Positions 45,134 through 58,246 of a stretch of 64,000 bases of DNA are shown one piece after another (the first letter of the stretch is position 1; each line of letters opens with the position of its first letter). A program made the position numbers and the translations under genes. The stretch covers positions 1-64,000 of the forward strand of contig MVAQ01000094.1 of assembly GCA_014825775.1 (NCBI GenBank). The letters are read 5' to 3'. The notes under the pieces were generated by a model. The model had not been told where the DNA came from and did not search any database. It saw nothing but the letters and a program-made list of their open reading frames with translations. Origin of the DNA: Krasilnikovozyma curviuscula. Taxonomy: Eukaryota > Basidiomycota > Tremellomycetes > Cystofilobasidiales > Mrakiaceae.

Positions 45134-48100
45134 TTACTCTTTATCGAAGTTCTTCAGGCCAAACCCAGCCTTCGTCTTTTTTATCTGGTCAACCTTCCTA
45201 TCCCTCACCTGCTTGATCGCCCGTTGTCTAACTTTCGTGAATGTCTCTCGATCACCAACCCAACCGGTGAGACCCAGCTCGCTTCTCCTGATCTTTATTT
45301 TCCTGAAATCACCACCCGCTTTCTCTAATGGCTGCAATATCTCATTTTCTTCCGCCTGTCGATTCCAGTCTTTAAGGATCTTCCAATCTTGTTCAAGAGT
45401 GCGAGGTCCTTCAGGGAATGGAATCTTTGATTTAACAAACACCTTAGTTCGTAATGCTGCTAATTCTGCCGCTACTTCAGGGTCGGTGATCGGTGTTGAT
45501 TGATGGACGAAACCAGGAGCGATGTGGAAGAGATGGCCTGGAATCCTGCTTGACTGGATCGACATCGTCATAGGTTCAAAGACGTCGTCATCAGAGGCTC
45601 TGTGTCGGTATTTGGTGGAAGACTTCTGTTGTTGTGAGCCCCAGATCTTCTCCTTATCCTCCTGGGAGAGGAAGGTGTCCTTATTTCTAGAGGAGCCACC
45701 TTTTCTCACTGGGGCTTCATCCATTTCTCGCTCAAGTTGATCTATTTCTCGTTCTCGCTGGAAGTGCTTCTCAAGATCCCTTTGGTGCTTCGTTCTTTTG
45801 GGAGGGGTTGGCCGTGGTTGGGTGGGTCCGAAACCGGCGTCGTCAGAGGTGTTGAACACGTCGGGTGATAGCCTGGCTTTCCAGAATGAGTCTGAAGACG
45901 CGGGGATACTGTAGTTATTTGAGGAGGTACTGAATTTCCTGATCGATCCGGGCATAGTGGGTTCGAGAGGTGGTCGGAATGACTTTGTAGCACGAGGTTT
46001 TCGCTGAGCCCGTTGCAATGCTTGTTCGAGCGTGCCCACCACCACTGGCCCCTTCTTCTCAACTAGCTCGCCGTCATTATTCAAAACAAGGCCCATTTCA
46101 AGGAGTTCTTCCAAACCTTCAGCCGCAATCTGTTCTTGGCTCTTCTTGAAAGCGCCCGGACCTGGGGAGCCAACGTACTTTGGTTCGTTCGCTGTTAAAT
46201 CTTCATAATTCTTAGGTTGGTTGAAGCTTGGATCTTCTCTCATCTTCCAGTATCGAGTAGTATGAGCATCGACCAGTTCAAGACCAAGGCTCTCTGCAAA
46301 GTTTCGCAAGGCGACAAAGTCATGCTTGGTGAGCTTTTGACCCTTTCCAAGGCCAGTGATTTCAGCTTTCGTTGGGTCCGTTGTCGAGATGGTGATAGAA
46401 ATTTCAGAGTGGCTCATCGGCGTTAGCTTCTTCACGCCGCGGGTTTGTTCGATGGCTCTCCCTTTCGCTTCGTGTGGAATCATGTCGCCCCATGAAGATC
46501 GTTTCATGTCGTACCAGACTTGAGGACCAAGAGATTTGGGATAATTTTTTCTCATGATTTTACCTGAAGCGAGGAGGAGACAAGGTGAAAGGAATTCGAC
46601 GTCAATTGATGCCAATGCCAACATCTGATATAGCCTGATGCTCACCTTCAGATGTACAGAGAGTAACAACCATGTGACCTTTCCGGGTCCTTGGAGCAGT
46701 GATAATTCTATCCCAGCTTGAAGCTTCCCTCCTTAACTGCTCAACATCAGTCTTCTCAACCTCGACGTTCACCTTCTCCTTCCAATCAGGTTCGCCTTCC
46801 CAGACTCCATTTTCACCTTGAGTAAGAAGTTCGCTTTTTTTCGCTTCTTCCTTCTGCAAAAATTCTTTACCTACTTCTCCAACTCTTCCGGTGCGGAACT
46901 CTTCTACTTTGGCGGAATTTCTAGGTCCTCGCTTGAAGACGACGTAACTGAAATATGCTTGACCATCTCCTCGTTTGGCTGTTTTGATTTGTCGATTAAA
47001 GAAAGGTCGCTGGTAAGATTGACCAAATTGACAGACTGAAGGTGTATCCTGAAGAGGACATTTGAGGTCATGTGGGCACTAACGTCAAGTAAATAACCAC
47101 ATGAGCAAATCAGTGTCAACCAGACGAGTACCCGAAAAACCAAAACATTGCCTACTCACAGGAGACAGAACATGAGCACCAAGGATCCTTCCTTTGACAT
47201 CTAAGATCTCCTGCTTCTCAGAACCGATACCCATCTCGCGCAGCGATCTTTCATCCTCCTCATCGAGCATGATCTCTCCTGAATCCACTTCCTGTGACAT
47301 ACGCATCTCCCGATCCATCAGCTCCTTAGCACTGATAGTATTTGCTTCCTCCCAAGAGATTTCTTCAACCTCAACACCAGGGCCAAGCTCTTCGAAATCC
47401 AACTTCTCGTCCTCACTCTGCTGCAGCGCAACAGGTGGTCTTCGCTTCGGTTTAGCACCAGCCAATAGACGAGCTTGAGCACTTCGTGGATCTTCGATTT
47501 TCTCTCCAGATGCGATCAGACGTTGTTCGAGCGTTCCTTCAAGTTGCAGCCGACGTTGTTCTCTGGCTTCTCGCAGTTTGAGCGCTTTTCCGTATTTCGG
47601 CATACTGATGAAGTGGCCTTTGAGTTCTTCAGAAGCAAGCTCGAGTAGATATTGCCGGGTTTCTGCTATTAATTGATACCCCTCCGGGGTTCCGCGTTCA
47701 ACGAAGACCTATAAGCGATCGCAGGCGATGAGTCAGTTCACCCAAACCCAGGGACAGGAAACACTTTTAACTAACAAGATACTCAGTTCGAGAATCCCAG
47801 ATCTCTTTTATTAGTTTCCTTCTGTCTTGAGGTCTGCGCTTATTTAGAAGTTGCCATCCTGACACTGCTACAGACTTTCGCATTTGAATTTGCTACAACC
47901 ACCAGATTTCCTCAGTCACAAGGCCACTGGAAGAAAGGGAGGAACTCACATTATCCAACCCTTTCAAAAAAGACTCCTGAGATCGATAGAACAGATTCTG
48001 CCACTTCGTCACCGGACTATCTTGGCTGGCTGTCAAAGCACAAATTGTTCAGTACCAAGTCGAGGAGAAGAGTGATTGTGACTTACGTTTGAGAAGATGA

Positions 48101-49057
48101 ATACTCAGATCCTGATAAGATTTTTCGCTGTCGAACTGAATGTATATGTTGCGATTGGATTCAGGAGAAGGGAACGTTGCGATTGCAGCCCTGAAGAAAG
48201 ATGACGATCGATCAGTTACTGCTAGCCCAAGAAAGAAGAGCTATCGTTTCGATTCACCAAGCACCAGCACCAGCTCCAGCATTAAAATCAACGAACTGAA
48301 GTCCACCCTGCTCCTCATCTAACCAACCCATTCTCTTCCCAACATCTCTGAACACATTCCGCATGACGGCATACCGCTCTGGTAACCAACCTGCGGTGTG
48401 AGCTACAAATGTCTCGATTGGCGCCTCCTTTGGTACTGATTTGACTGGTAGTTTTGAGCTTGGAACATAGAGCATCATCTCCATCTTCATCACTGGATGT
48501 GGTTCTGCTGGTGGAAGTGACTTGGAGACTGGTTTTGGTTCGGATTTCTGAGAACCTCCTCTGGCTTCTATTGCTGACAACTTAGGAGTTGGTCCAGGAA
48601 GTAAGTTTTGATACTCCGTTTTCATGAGCTTTGTTGGAAACTCGTTGTATACTGATTGAAGTTTCGATTGAAGTTCGCTGGGCAAGACGATAGTTGGGAG
48701 CTGCTTTTCACCAAAGATCGCTGCTGGCGACTTTCTAGCTGGTCTAGGCTGATGTGTTTGAAGTTCTTCATCACCTGCACCAGTAAACTCATCCTTGACA
48801 TCCTCACCAGTGATTTCTCCATTCGATACTTCACCCTCCACACCTAATGCAATGGCTTCCACAGGTACGTTCGATATTCCAGCTCGTACATTCTCCTTGA
48901 TATGCTTTACAAATCTCAATCCTGAGCCTCGAAAGGGAAGGTTGACATTCAGAAGAGGGTCGTAGGCATCGAATTCTGAGGGCTGGTGGATGAAACGGTG
49001 TTGAGTCCTGAGAACTGACCCGAGAAGCTGCTTCGGCCGCCTTAAGTTCGACAGCAT
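45134..49057 (-). CDS. RSM22: Mitochondrial Rsm22/METTL17 methyltransferase-like assembly factor with long C-terminal extension
   Basis: Rsm22/METTL17 binds the small mitoribosomal subunit and supports its assembly. Minus-strand exons: 49057-48258, 48190-48087, 48029-47950, 47892-47776, 47708-47160, 47078-46646, 46563-45134; perfect phase, 1170 residues (yeast Rsm22 is 628). N-terminus is basic and presequence-like (MLSNLRRPKQLLGSVLRTQH). The family block PERYAVMRNVF leads into the SAM-site motif FVDFNAGAGAGAW; VFVERGTPEGYQ is the usual 'E-GTP-G' strand. The Fe-S motif begins CPHDLKCPL and continues to CQFGQSYQRP. GHMVVTLCTSEGK and WYDMKRSSWGDM mark the normal C-terminal end of the family near residue 725. 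About 150 extra acidic residues are inserted before CPHD, and about 440 further residues follow the normal end. The single last exon carries both the family end and the extension without a break. Confidence 0.88.
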
Positions 49058-49364
49058 TCGAGTTGGAACAGACAGATCAATGCAATAACTATCTGTCCCT
49101 TCCCTTCTGATAGTGACTTCTCTTTCTGCTTCGTTTGTTGTCGTTTGCTGAAACGTCGCCCAAAAAAATATTCCAAACTGGTAGCTAATTTTTGTTTCTT
49201 TTTCTCGTGTTCTAGCTGCTTCAGGGCTCTTACTCTGCTTTATCGATTTAGTTAGGTGAATTCGAGATGATAATAAAAAGGAGTTGGCGCTGCTTTCTCT
49301 CGTGAATTATTCTTCCAGCGACCATAACACCTGTCCAAATCGCTTATTGCTCCCAAGGCAGTGT
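49058..49364. promoter_or_regulatory. Divergent promoter region RSM22/PUS9
   Basis: 307 bp between opposite start codons. Shared promoter and leaders; nothing else recognised. Confidence 0.6.
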
Positions 49365-51079
49365 ATGAACGGATCCACTCCTGGGCTACGTTATGTAGAG
49401 CCATATTTTGTACGAAATGAGATCACAGCGAAGGGCAGGTAAGCAAGCATCTCTCGCTGGATTGGAGACAATGAGACTAACTAATTCCTTATGTTTCAGA
49501 TGGCTCAAAAGAGAACTCATCGATGTTCTGTCGTCTGAACTCAAAGGTAGAACTCCAGAATACTGGGTAAGAGATCTGCTGCTTGAATGCCTTTGTCGAT
49601 TTGCTTGTCCACCTGACGACCGCGCTTTTGCTCTGTTTGTTCAGAGATACTCCATAGAAGCAGGCTTGACCACTGTGAATGGCGAAGCTGTTTCTCCTCA
49701 ATACAAGATCAAGAATTCTGACGTAATTAGGTAAGACTGTCCTTCGAAGATATCATATGTGTCTCAAGCTATGTTGAACTTCATTTCTTAACAGCAATGT
49801 AGTACATAAGCATGAGCCTCCGTGCTCAGATCAACCTATCAAAGTAGTCTATGAGTGTTCTGACTTTATAGTCGTTGACAAGCCAAGTTCTTTGGCAGTC
49901 CATCCCACGTGAGGCAAACTTCTTGAGCCGTTGTTTTCGTCTTTCTGAACTCTGATGGTGTATTCAGTGGTCCATGGGTAAAGAACTCCGTCACCTGGAG
50001 GTTGGAGAACGAGTTTGGCTATGAAAAAGTTCTCAGTAAATCTTCATTCTCCCTCAGCCTCATTCGCGACCTATTAGGTGCTGACGCACTATTCGCAGAT
50101 GTCAATAGGCTCGACAGACTGACATCTGGACTTTTGATACTCTGTCTCAACAAGGCCACTGCTGTGTCACTTATGAACCAGTTCGTAGATGGGACGGTGG
50201 AGAAGGAATACCTGGCGAAGACTGTTGGCCATTTCCCAGAGTAAGTACGAACGTTACCTCCTCCAGAATTGGTATCGGACTTCAACTCTGAGCTTACAAT
50301 TTCCTTACAGTGGAGTCATCACATGTGATAGACCGATTCTCGTCCTACCGCAATCTCTTAAAGGTCAAGATGCTGTCGTCTCAGATGAAGGGAAATCAGC
50401 GCTCACCATTTTCAAGAGAGTGTCTTACGACTCTCAGAGGGATCAAAGTGTAGTTTCTTGTTTCCCTAAAACTGGGCGGAGTAGGTCCTTGGATTGCATC
50501 CAAATCGCTTGCTGAATTCACTGACAATCATTACCACCAGCACACCAAATTCGCTGCCATTTGAATTTTCTTGGATTCCCTATTGCCAACGACCCTATCT
50601 ACATTCCACAATACCATTCTGTTTTGGGTCGGAGTTTGGCTACATCTGAAGATGAACCTGTGGGTCTACTAAATAAAGCTAGATCAGTGCAAGCTCAAGA
50701 CCGGCTTGAGGAGCTGAGTTCGAATATCGAAGGATGGGCCGAGTAGGTTTAGGCCGTACTTCCCTTTCGCATTGTTCCAATACTAAACATTTTTATTGCT
50801 GTATATAGCTGGGAGGATGTTGTCCGATACACTTTGGAGAAAGTCTCTCGAGATGAAGATACGTCTTCCGTTGGCACCCCCATCTCCCTTCCTCCCACAC
50901 CACCACCACTCTATTGCCCAGAATGCTACAGACCAGAACCTTTTACTGCGCCCAACTTGGAGTCTTTGCTCATTTACCTTCATGCTCAGAAGTACAAAAC
51001 GACTTTGGGGGAGTTTCAGACAGAAGTACCGTTTTGGGCAAAGGAGGATTGGGATGGGAAGCTACCATTACAATCATAA
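49365..51079 (+). CDS. PUS9: RluA-family tRNA pseudouridine synthase (Pus8/Pus9 type)
   Basis: Converts uridine to pseudouridine, for this subfamily at tRNA position 32. Eight exons in phase: 49365-49438, 49500-49566, 49645-49730, 49795-49908, 49968-50240, 50311-50480, 50541-50742, 50809-51079; 418 residues. The N-terminal YVEPYF and KGRWLKRELIDVL segments are typical of the Pus9/Rib2 group. RluA motif I region DFIVVDKPSSLAVHP; motif II VNRLDRLTSGLLIL with the catalytic Asp (RLD); motif III region KTGRTHQIRCHLNFLGFPI. The C-terminal part holds CPEC and ends after a helical segment. The exact tRNA site and whether it acts in the cytosol or mitochondria cannot be read from sequence. Confidence 0.87.
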
Positions 51080-51251
51080 CTTGATATATCACCCATGGTG
51101 CCCGTTCACTGGATCATAATGATAGAATTTGACATTGCGGCAACTCTTCTCGACCTCAAACGTCGCCTGGATTTTCGAGTCATAGAGACGAGCTGCGAGC
51201 CGTATTCGAGCCAACCTACTACCACCACCCACTGTATCACTCGAACAGTTT

Positions 51252-54200
51252 ATGCTTCGAGCTTTCCCCAACGCATCGAATTGTAGGTCTCTGTATCAGC
51301 ATTTGCAGCTTTCTGTTCATCAACTCTCCAAGTTTCCAGCAGTCCCACTTCAAGCTAGGACAATGACCTCGTCTCAGCCAGCTTGGAAGGCTCATTCTAA
51401 GCTTGTAGAAGAGCCAGTTTTGAAGGTCTTCAACTCGCTGACGAAAACGAAGGTTGGTTCAACTTTTTTGCTTTTGCTCTTCTGGAGCAGAGTGGCTTCT
51501 AGGTTTTATTGTGCTGATACCAGCTTGGGATTTCTGCCAGGTACCGTTCGAGTCAGCAAGGGGACGTTCAATATCTTGGTATAACTGTGGTCCAACTGTG
51601 TACGATGCAAGCCATATGGGCCATGCCAGGTTCGTTTTCTAAATCCCACTCCCGCATCCGTTCAGTGGTTCTGTGGCTAACGCCTTCCTCGGCTGCTTTT
51701 CCCCCAGAAACTATGTAGCTCAAGATGTGATTAGAAGAATATTGAAGGACTACTTCAAATACGACGTCAAGTTCGTTATGAACATCACAGATATTGACGA
51801 CAAGGTTGGTCTATTTATCTTGTCTTCAATACTAACATCTGTATGACAGGCTGACCTTCATTCAAATCTATCTTCAGATCATTATTACTTCTCGCCAAAA
51901 TCATCTCTTCAAAAACCTCGTTGCCCAAACCGATTCTCTCACGCCAGATTTACTGCAGAAAACACAGGACGCCTGGACTTCTTTCTACACCTCCAAATTC
52001 GCGCCTATCCTTCACCCAACCGAGTTACCTGTACTTGGTAGTGAACTGGCTTCATGGCCTGACATTGTTGCCAAGTGGGCCGCTGATAGAGGCTGGGTCA
52101 AGTCGCTAATGGAGAAAGAAGAAAAAGCGGACTTGTACTTCAAGACTTTGGTACGTCTCAGCGTCTCTCGTTAGTTGTTGAGGAGTCTCCTCTAATCAGT
52201 TAACTTTTGCACATCAGACTTCGTCTGCAGCCGCTCTTACCAGTGCTCGAGAATCAATATCGAAAAATCAAACCTCAAAAGAGTCAGCGTTAGCTCTTCT
52301 GACAGCGTCAAAAGATCCATTATCATTGGCACTCGATAAAGCTGAGGGAAAAAACATCAGTGACCCTTTGATCTCAAGAGAGCTAGCGGCACACAATGAA
52401 CAAGCATTCTTCGAGTCAATGGATTCTCTTAATGTTCTTCGACCAGATGTCACGACAAGGGTGTCCGAATACGTGCCTGAAATCGTCAGGTTTGTAGAGA
52501 AGATTATTGAAAACAAGTTCGCGTATGTTGACTCGGAAGGTGGTGTGTGGTTCGACGTCGCAGCTTTTGATGGAAGGAAGTCTGGAAGTGGTACTGAGGA
52601 GTTCGAACATGTGTACGCGAAGTTGGCTCCTGGCTCTAAAAGCAATCAGAAGCTGATTGATGAAGGAGAAGGTGATCTTTACCTTTCATTGAGCACTAAA
52701 AGTTCATATGATGACCATTACTGAGCCGCCTGGCTCTTTCTTTTCTTCAGGTGCCCTTACATCTTCCTTCCAGAAACGTTCACCGAATGATTTCGCCCTT
52801 TGGAAATTCTCGAAACCCGGTGAACCTGCTTGGGACTCTCCGTGGGGTAAAGGTCGTCCTGGATGGCATATCGAATGCTCAGTCATGGCTTCGGAAATCC
52901 TTGGCTCGCATATGGACATTCACAGTGGAGGGGTTGATTTGAAGTTCCCGCATCATGATAATGAATTGGCCCAATCTGAGGTGCTTTCTCATTTTATCGT
53001 CGCTTATTCGATTTCTGAAATCTCACACTCATTTTTGTCTATCAGGCATATCATAACTGCGCAGACTGGGTCTCTTATTTCTTCCACACGGGTCACTTGC
53101 ACATTGAAGGTCTCAAGATGTCCAAGTCCTTGAAGAACTTTATCACCATCGATGTAAACCTCGTCCTATTTGTTGCTGGCAATTGAGCTACATCTGCTGA
53201 ATTCGTTGTTTCTATTGTAGGATGCACTGAAGACGATTACAGCCCGTCAGCTTCGACTGTATTTCCTTGGCACGAATTGGTCAAGCAATCTTGACTATAA
53301 AGCTTCTGGGATCATAACTGTCAAGGGACAAGAAGCTACCTTCAATGTAAGTTTCCTGGTCACCTCTGTCCACATTTTCACAACCTGATTATTTCTCCGC
53401 CGTTTTTAGAACTTTTTCTCTTTAGTAAAAGCGCTGATTTCTTCTGAGAAATCATCTGCTGGAGACGGAAATCACTACTTCAACGCGAAAGAGGTTGAAT
53501 TGGATGCTAAGTGCGCCTTTTCCGAAATGATCTGTGGTCTGGAAGTCGCGCTGACACATCTTAATCACTGTATAGGCTTGATTCTGCTCAACTAAACTTC
53601 CGAGTAGCACTGTCCGACTCATTTAACACACCAGCCGCTCTAGAAGTCCTGTTCAGCCTCGTCTCAGACGCAAACGTCTATGTCAAATCTGCACAAAAGG
53701 TCAACTTGGAATTGCTGAGGCGGTTAACATCATGGATTGCCGAGTCGTTGAGATTGTTTGGTTTGGGGGAAGGACCAGATCCGTACAGTTGGGGCCAGAA
53801 AGAAGAGGCTGGTACTTCTTCAGCAAACGTAAGTCGCCTTTCGCTCTGTGAAGAAGATTGAGGGATCTTCACTCACCTGACTCTTCTTCGTCTCTCGCGT
53901 GCTGATCTGAAACCTAGCGAGAGGAGGTTCTTGTTCCAGTCGTCAAGACTGTGTCTGACCTTCGGGATGAAGTGAGGAAAATAGCCATTGCTGGTGCATC
54001 TCAGGCTAGGGGATTCCAAGATATTTTGGCTCTTTTGGACCGATTTAGAGATTATGATATGGCGGAACATGGGATTGCCCTTGAGGATCAACCAGGTATG
54101 GGTACTATCCGCGAGTGATGATACCATCAGGAACTGACATTCTTTCAATAGATGGCAAAGCGCTTGTCAAACTGGTTCCAGCAGCGACTCTTATTGAGGC

Positions 54201-54501
54201 TCGGGAAGCTAAAGCATCAGCTGCAGCGAAGAAGCTCGCAGATGCAGCTGCGCGAAAGGAAGCTGAGCAGAAGAAGCTCCTGGAGAAGATGGAGAAGGCA
54301 AAGATTCTAGCTAGGGAGATGTTTAAACCCCCCCATATTCCAGAGGGAACTTATTCTGAATGGGATGATGAAGGGAAACCAACGAAGGATGGTGAAGGGG
54401 TTGACTTGAGTAAGAGCAAACTGAAGGGCATTGCGAAGGATTACCAGAAGCAACAGAAGGCGAATGAGGAGTATGCGGTTTGGTCGAAACAACAGAGCTA
54501 A
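51252..54501 (+). CDS. CRS1: Cysteinyl-tRNA synthetase
   Basis: Charges tRNA-Cys with cysteine. Twelve exons, all in phase, 819 residues: 51252-51452, 51541-51629, 51708-51804, 51878-52150, 52218-52671, 52751-52980, 53046-53153, 53221-53346, 53410-53510, 53576-53828, 53918-54095, 54152-54501. Zinc/active-site start [14 protein letters not shown] variant [12 protein letters not shown], the [10 protein letters not shown] and [15 protein letters not shown] signature with zinc ligands, and KMSKS ([11 protein letters not shown]). The catalytic domain carries the large eukaryotic insertion, and the tail is a Lys/Glu-rich helix. The first 37 residues are basic and hydroxylated ([18 protein letters not shown]); a second Met at 51363 (MTSSQPAW) begins where cytosolic forms start. 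Dual targeting from two starts is an inference. Confidence 0.95.
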
Positions 54502-54703
54502 TAGATTACTACATACCAATTCTCTGTGATACTCAGTTTAGGGTTGATTTCAATTTCGGGCATTTCTCTGAACAGTTAGTAGATTCAGTAGATTCGTTAT
54601 CTCTTGACTCAAGAGCTGATCGAACGCCAACCGTGACTTTCTCAAATCTCATACCGTCAGTTTTCAGCCTCCTTTATATACAAACTTCACAGTTTACAAC
54701 TCT

Positions 54704-55585
54704 ATGGCAGACCAACCTGTAGAGACAGCTTCATCCTCAAGAGTGAGGCCTCACATTGTTGGACCCGAGGTCCCGGAAACCCCTTACCCTATTTTCCTCT
54801 CTGGAGCAGTCGAAAAGGGATTTGGAAGAGGTAGTAAAGAACTTGGATGTCCCACAGGTGCGTCGAGCCTTTCAGCCTGACTCTTGAAGGCCATGGCTCT
54901 GCTTCGCAAGTCGTTCTACTGCTGACTTACCGATTTCTTACAATGTGACAGCCAATCTACCAGATGCTTCAATTGTGCCCTTGACCTCTCTCAATCTGAT
55001 AGGAGTCTACTTTGGCTATGCTAGGGTAACACCTTACGTCCATGAACTTACATCCACCTCCTCCAACACCACGACCTCGACGACGATACCAACAAATGTC
55101 ACTCTGAAAGAGGTTGATACTGAGGTACACCCAATGGTGATGAGTGTCGGTTGGAACCCATTCTTCAAGAACGAGAAGCTGACTGCAGTAAGTTCTCTTT
55201 GAGGATGCCAGGTTTTTTCGAGGTTAAAATGGCGTCAACGCTGATGACCGTGGGATCTGATCTTTCTGCTCATGATTGATGTTCTTTAGGAGGTACATGT
55301 CATGCATAAATACGCATCTGATTTTTACTCGCATAACATTCAAGTCATTGTGTTAGGGTACATTCGCCCTCAGTACGATTACGTCTCAGTCGGTAAGTAG
55401 CCGACAGTTGGGATCGGAAGCTCTCTCTTCTTTGTACTAATTGCTGCATATATTCAATCCTTTTGCATAATTCAGAATCACTAATTCAAGATATCGAGAC
55501 CGACAAAACGGTAGCTCTCACCTCTTTAGCACGACCAGCTTACAGCGCCTTCGCCACCGACGCTTTCCTACTGCAAGACCAATAG
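54704..55585 (+). CDS. FMN1: Riboflavin kinase
   Basis: Phosphorylates riboflavin to FMN. Exons 54704-54857, 54952-55187, 55290-55392, 55476-55585, in phase, 200 residues (yeast Fmn1 is 218). The flavokinase signature [15 protein letters not shown] is intact, including the PTAN motif. GVYFGYARV, the strand MSVGWNPFF, the catalytic-site region AEVHVMHKY and the terminal IRPQYDYVS block follow in order. A Ser/Thr-rich insertion of about 20 residues sits between the first and second strands. Same strand as CRS1, 202 bp downstream. Confidence 0.93.
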
Positions 55586-56019
55586 ATGAAGGGTGACGGT
55601 AAATTTTGTCATAGATATAGATTTTTATTCTATCTTTTGTTTGTCTCTCAAGCCGCAAAGCTTTCGGCGCAATCGCTTCCACCTTACACTCCCCTTTCAT
55701 CGCCTTTTATCTCGACGACGATCATCCCAAGTTTCTTTCAGACGAGAACTTTCCATGAAAATTTCATTACACATCAACGCTACGATCACCCTGTTTAAAC
55801 CACATTGGTTTGCGCTTTCCTTTGATTGGATTTTCACCACATTTGCGACAGTTCAAAAGAGCGGAGTTTCTGAAGCTGTTGTTGACCAAAAATTCAAGGC
55901 GTTTTCCTTTGATCTCAATAACATCCTATAAAGCAGCAGTCCTCGTTGTGATCATCTTCCAACCACCTCTCTTTCTGTGGTAATTTTTATCAGGTGTCTG
56001 ATCGCACTCCTTTGCGGTT
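55586..56019. other. Intergenic FMN1/carboxylesterase
   Basis: 434 bp between same-strand genes; overlapping short frames only. Probably FMN1 3' UTR and esterase promoter. Confidence 0.45.
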
Positions 56020-58246
56020 ATGTACATCCCAATCATCACCCGTCTTGTGCTGCTTCTGTCTTTCGTGCTGCAATCTCTGGCGTATCCAATCATGTCATAC
56101 ACTACTCAACGACATAGCAATATACTCACTGAATTCACGTCCACCCTTTGCTCCTTTCACTTTCTTTCCAAGACTTTCATCTGTCACTCTTTAGAAGCTG
56201 GTCAATCTCAAACTGCTTCTCTTAAAATCACTACCCCGTATGGATCTGTTCTGGGTACAAAAACATCTGCTGGTGCTCGAAGACACTCTGTACGATATGC
56301 GAACGCAGAACGATGGGCTCCTTCAAAGATAGTGACGGCGTGGAATGGCGTGTGAGTACATCGATCTGATCATTGTTGTGTATTAGGCAGGAACTTATGT
56401 TTCATTGTTCTCTTTCAGGTACAACGGTACGATACTTCCTCCCTCATGTACTCAGTCACAATCTTACACCTCTGGAGTTTCAACGTCGGAGGACTGCTTG
56501 CATGCTGTTGTGTATTCGCCGTCAACAACCCCAGTTAGTTATCACAACAACTGCGCTTTGAAGGAGGAGAGAGTTACTGACTATTCTTCAATTCAGAGCA
56601 CTTCTCTTCCGGTACTCGTTTGGATTCATGGTGGATCATTCATTTCCGGTTCAGCTTCTGCGCCTGGCCTTGATGGGTCGTCCTGGGCGGAAGCGCACAA
56701 TGTTATTGTCGTCTTCCTGCAGTATCGTCTCGGGGTGATGGGACTCCTTCCGCCTCTCAGCATCATGAGTTCTGGGACATCTCCTAACTTGGCTATCAAA
56801 GATCTTCTCAATGGTCTCGAGTTCGTGAAGACGATGTAAGCCCTTCAGCATTGCTTCTCTTGAGCCTTGCGCAGCCAGCGCCTGAGCATATATTTTGATT
56901 CTGGTAGAATCAGTTCCTTTGGAGGTGACTCATCAAAAGTTACCATTGGAGGCCAGAGTTCAGGAGGACATGCTATTAGAGCGCTGTTAGCATCTAGTGC
57001 TTCCAATGGGCTGTACAGAGCTGCAGTTCTCGAGAGTGATCCAATGGTGGGCCTCGACGATGTTCTGTATCTTGAGGTACAATATGTTTGTATCCTTGAT
57101 GCTGACTACCGGCCCTCTCTTGCTTCTAGACCTACGGAATGGCAAAACCAGAAACAACATCTCTTCTCGAGAAAAGCTTCTACTCTACATTAAACATAAC
57201 GAGTTTTTCAGATTTTCAAACACTGAAAGCATTAAACGCAACGGATATCATGGTGGCTCAAGACAGTTGGATTGAAACGGCCTATACCATCAGCGATGCT
57301 GTTCCTGCCGCAGAAACTATTCGTCCCACATCTCAGGACCCATCAATCGGTATGTGGACTGATTTTTCTCAAGCGTTGAGTCAAGGTTGGGTGAACAACA
57401 AAAGTGAGGGTTTTTTTTCTTTCCTCTCTCTCCCGCGATGTCGCAAATTCGCAATGTTGATTCGTCTTTCCTATTCAGTCCCTCTATTAATTACTACTGT
57501 AAAAGATGAATTCGCACCTACAGACTATGTATTAAATACGGTGCCGGTTCCAAGCTCTTACTTTGATCTGGAGATCGAGCTCAACTTCCGAGAGCCAACA
57601 CGTTCAGCTGCCATCATCAACTCTAGTGCCTACACTCCCAGCACAAATGAATCAGACGGAACAAGAGATGCTTTGTTGGCGGTGGGGACGGAAGGAATCT
57701 GGACTTGCCCGTCGAGGTACGTCGCCGAGATGTGGCACAACATCGAAGGGACTGCGTTCGTGGGAGAGTTTCAGGTTGGCATTCCGTATGGTGATGAAAC
57801 TGGATGTAGCTATTGTAATGGAAAGGTTGATCACGAAGATGATATTCGAGTAGTCGTGAGCATCAGGAAATACGTAACAGCGATTCATCTTCGAGCTTTG
57901 ATTTTGATCTGTTCTTGTTGTTCCCCAGTTCAACACACCTTCTTCCACCCTTACCTCCGCTCAGAACAGTCTGGTCAGCGAGGTCAACGAACGTTGGCTT
58001 GCGTTCATGAGGACCTTGAACCCTAACGCGTGAGTACAGAGTATTAATCCTGGCGCGGTTCTAGACTCGTGCACCACTAACGAACGTGGTTTTCTCAAAC
58101 GTAAATTTAGCGATGGACTAGCGACTTGGACTCCATACACCTCTGAATCCTCAGTGCTGCCTTTGGGAGGTGCATCAGTCACACGAAGCTGTCCAGTGGG
58201 GCTTTGGGGGACATCAGCACAGTACGACTGGCAATTATACTCCTAG
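56020..58246 (+). CDS. Secreted type-B carboxylesterase/lipase
   Basis: Extracellular or cell-wall ester hydrolase. Seven exons in phase, 591 residues: 56020-56351, 56419-56835, 56908-57046, 57130-57403, 57479-57855, 57929-58029, 58111-58246. Signal peptide at the N-terminus (basic-hydrophobic, about residues 1-22, ending near SLAYP). Family motifs: EDCLHAVVYSP (type-B motif 2, EDCL), VLVWIHGGSFISGSA (oxyanion hole HGG), and the nucleophile elbow IGGQSSGGHA with Ser in GQSSG. An acidic candidate lies at TVKDEFAP and a His near VDHEDD at the C-terminal side. Many N-glycosylation sequons agree with secretion. Substrate unknown. Confidence 0.9.
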
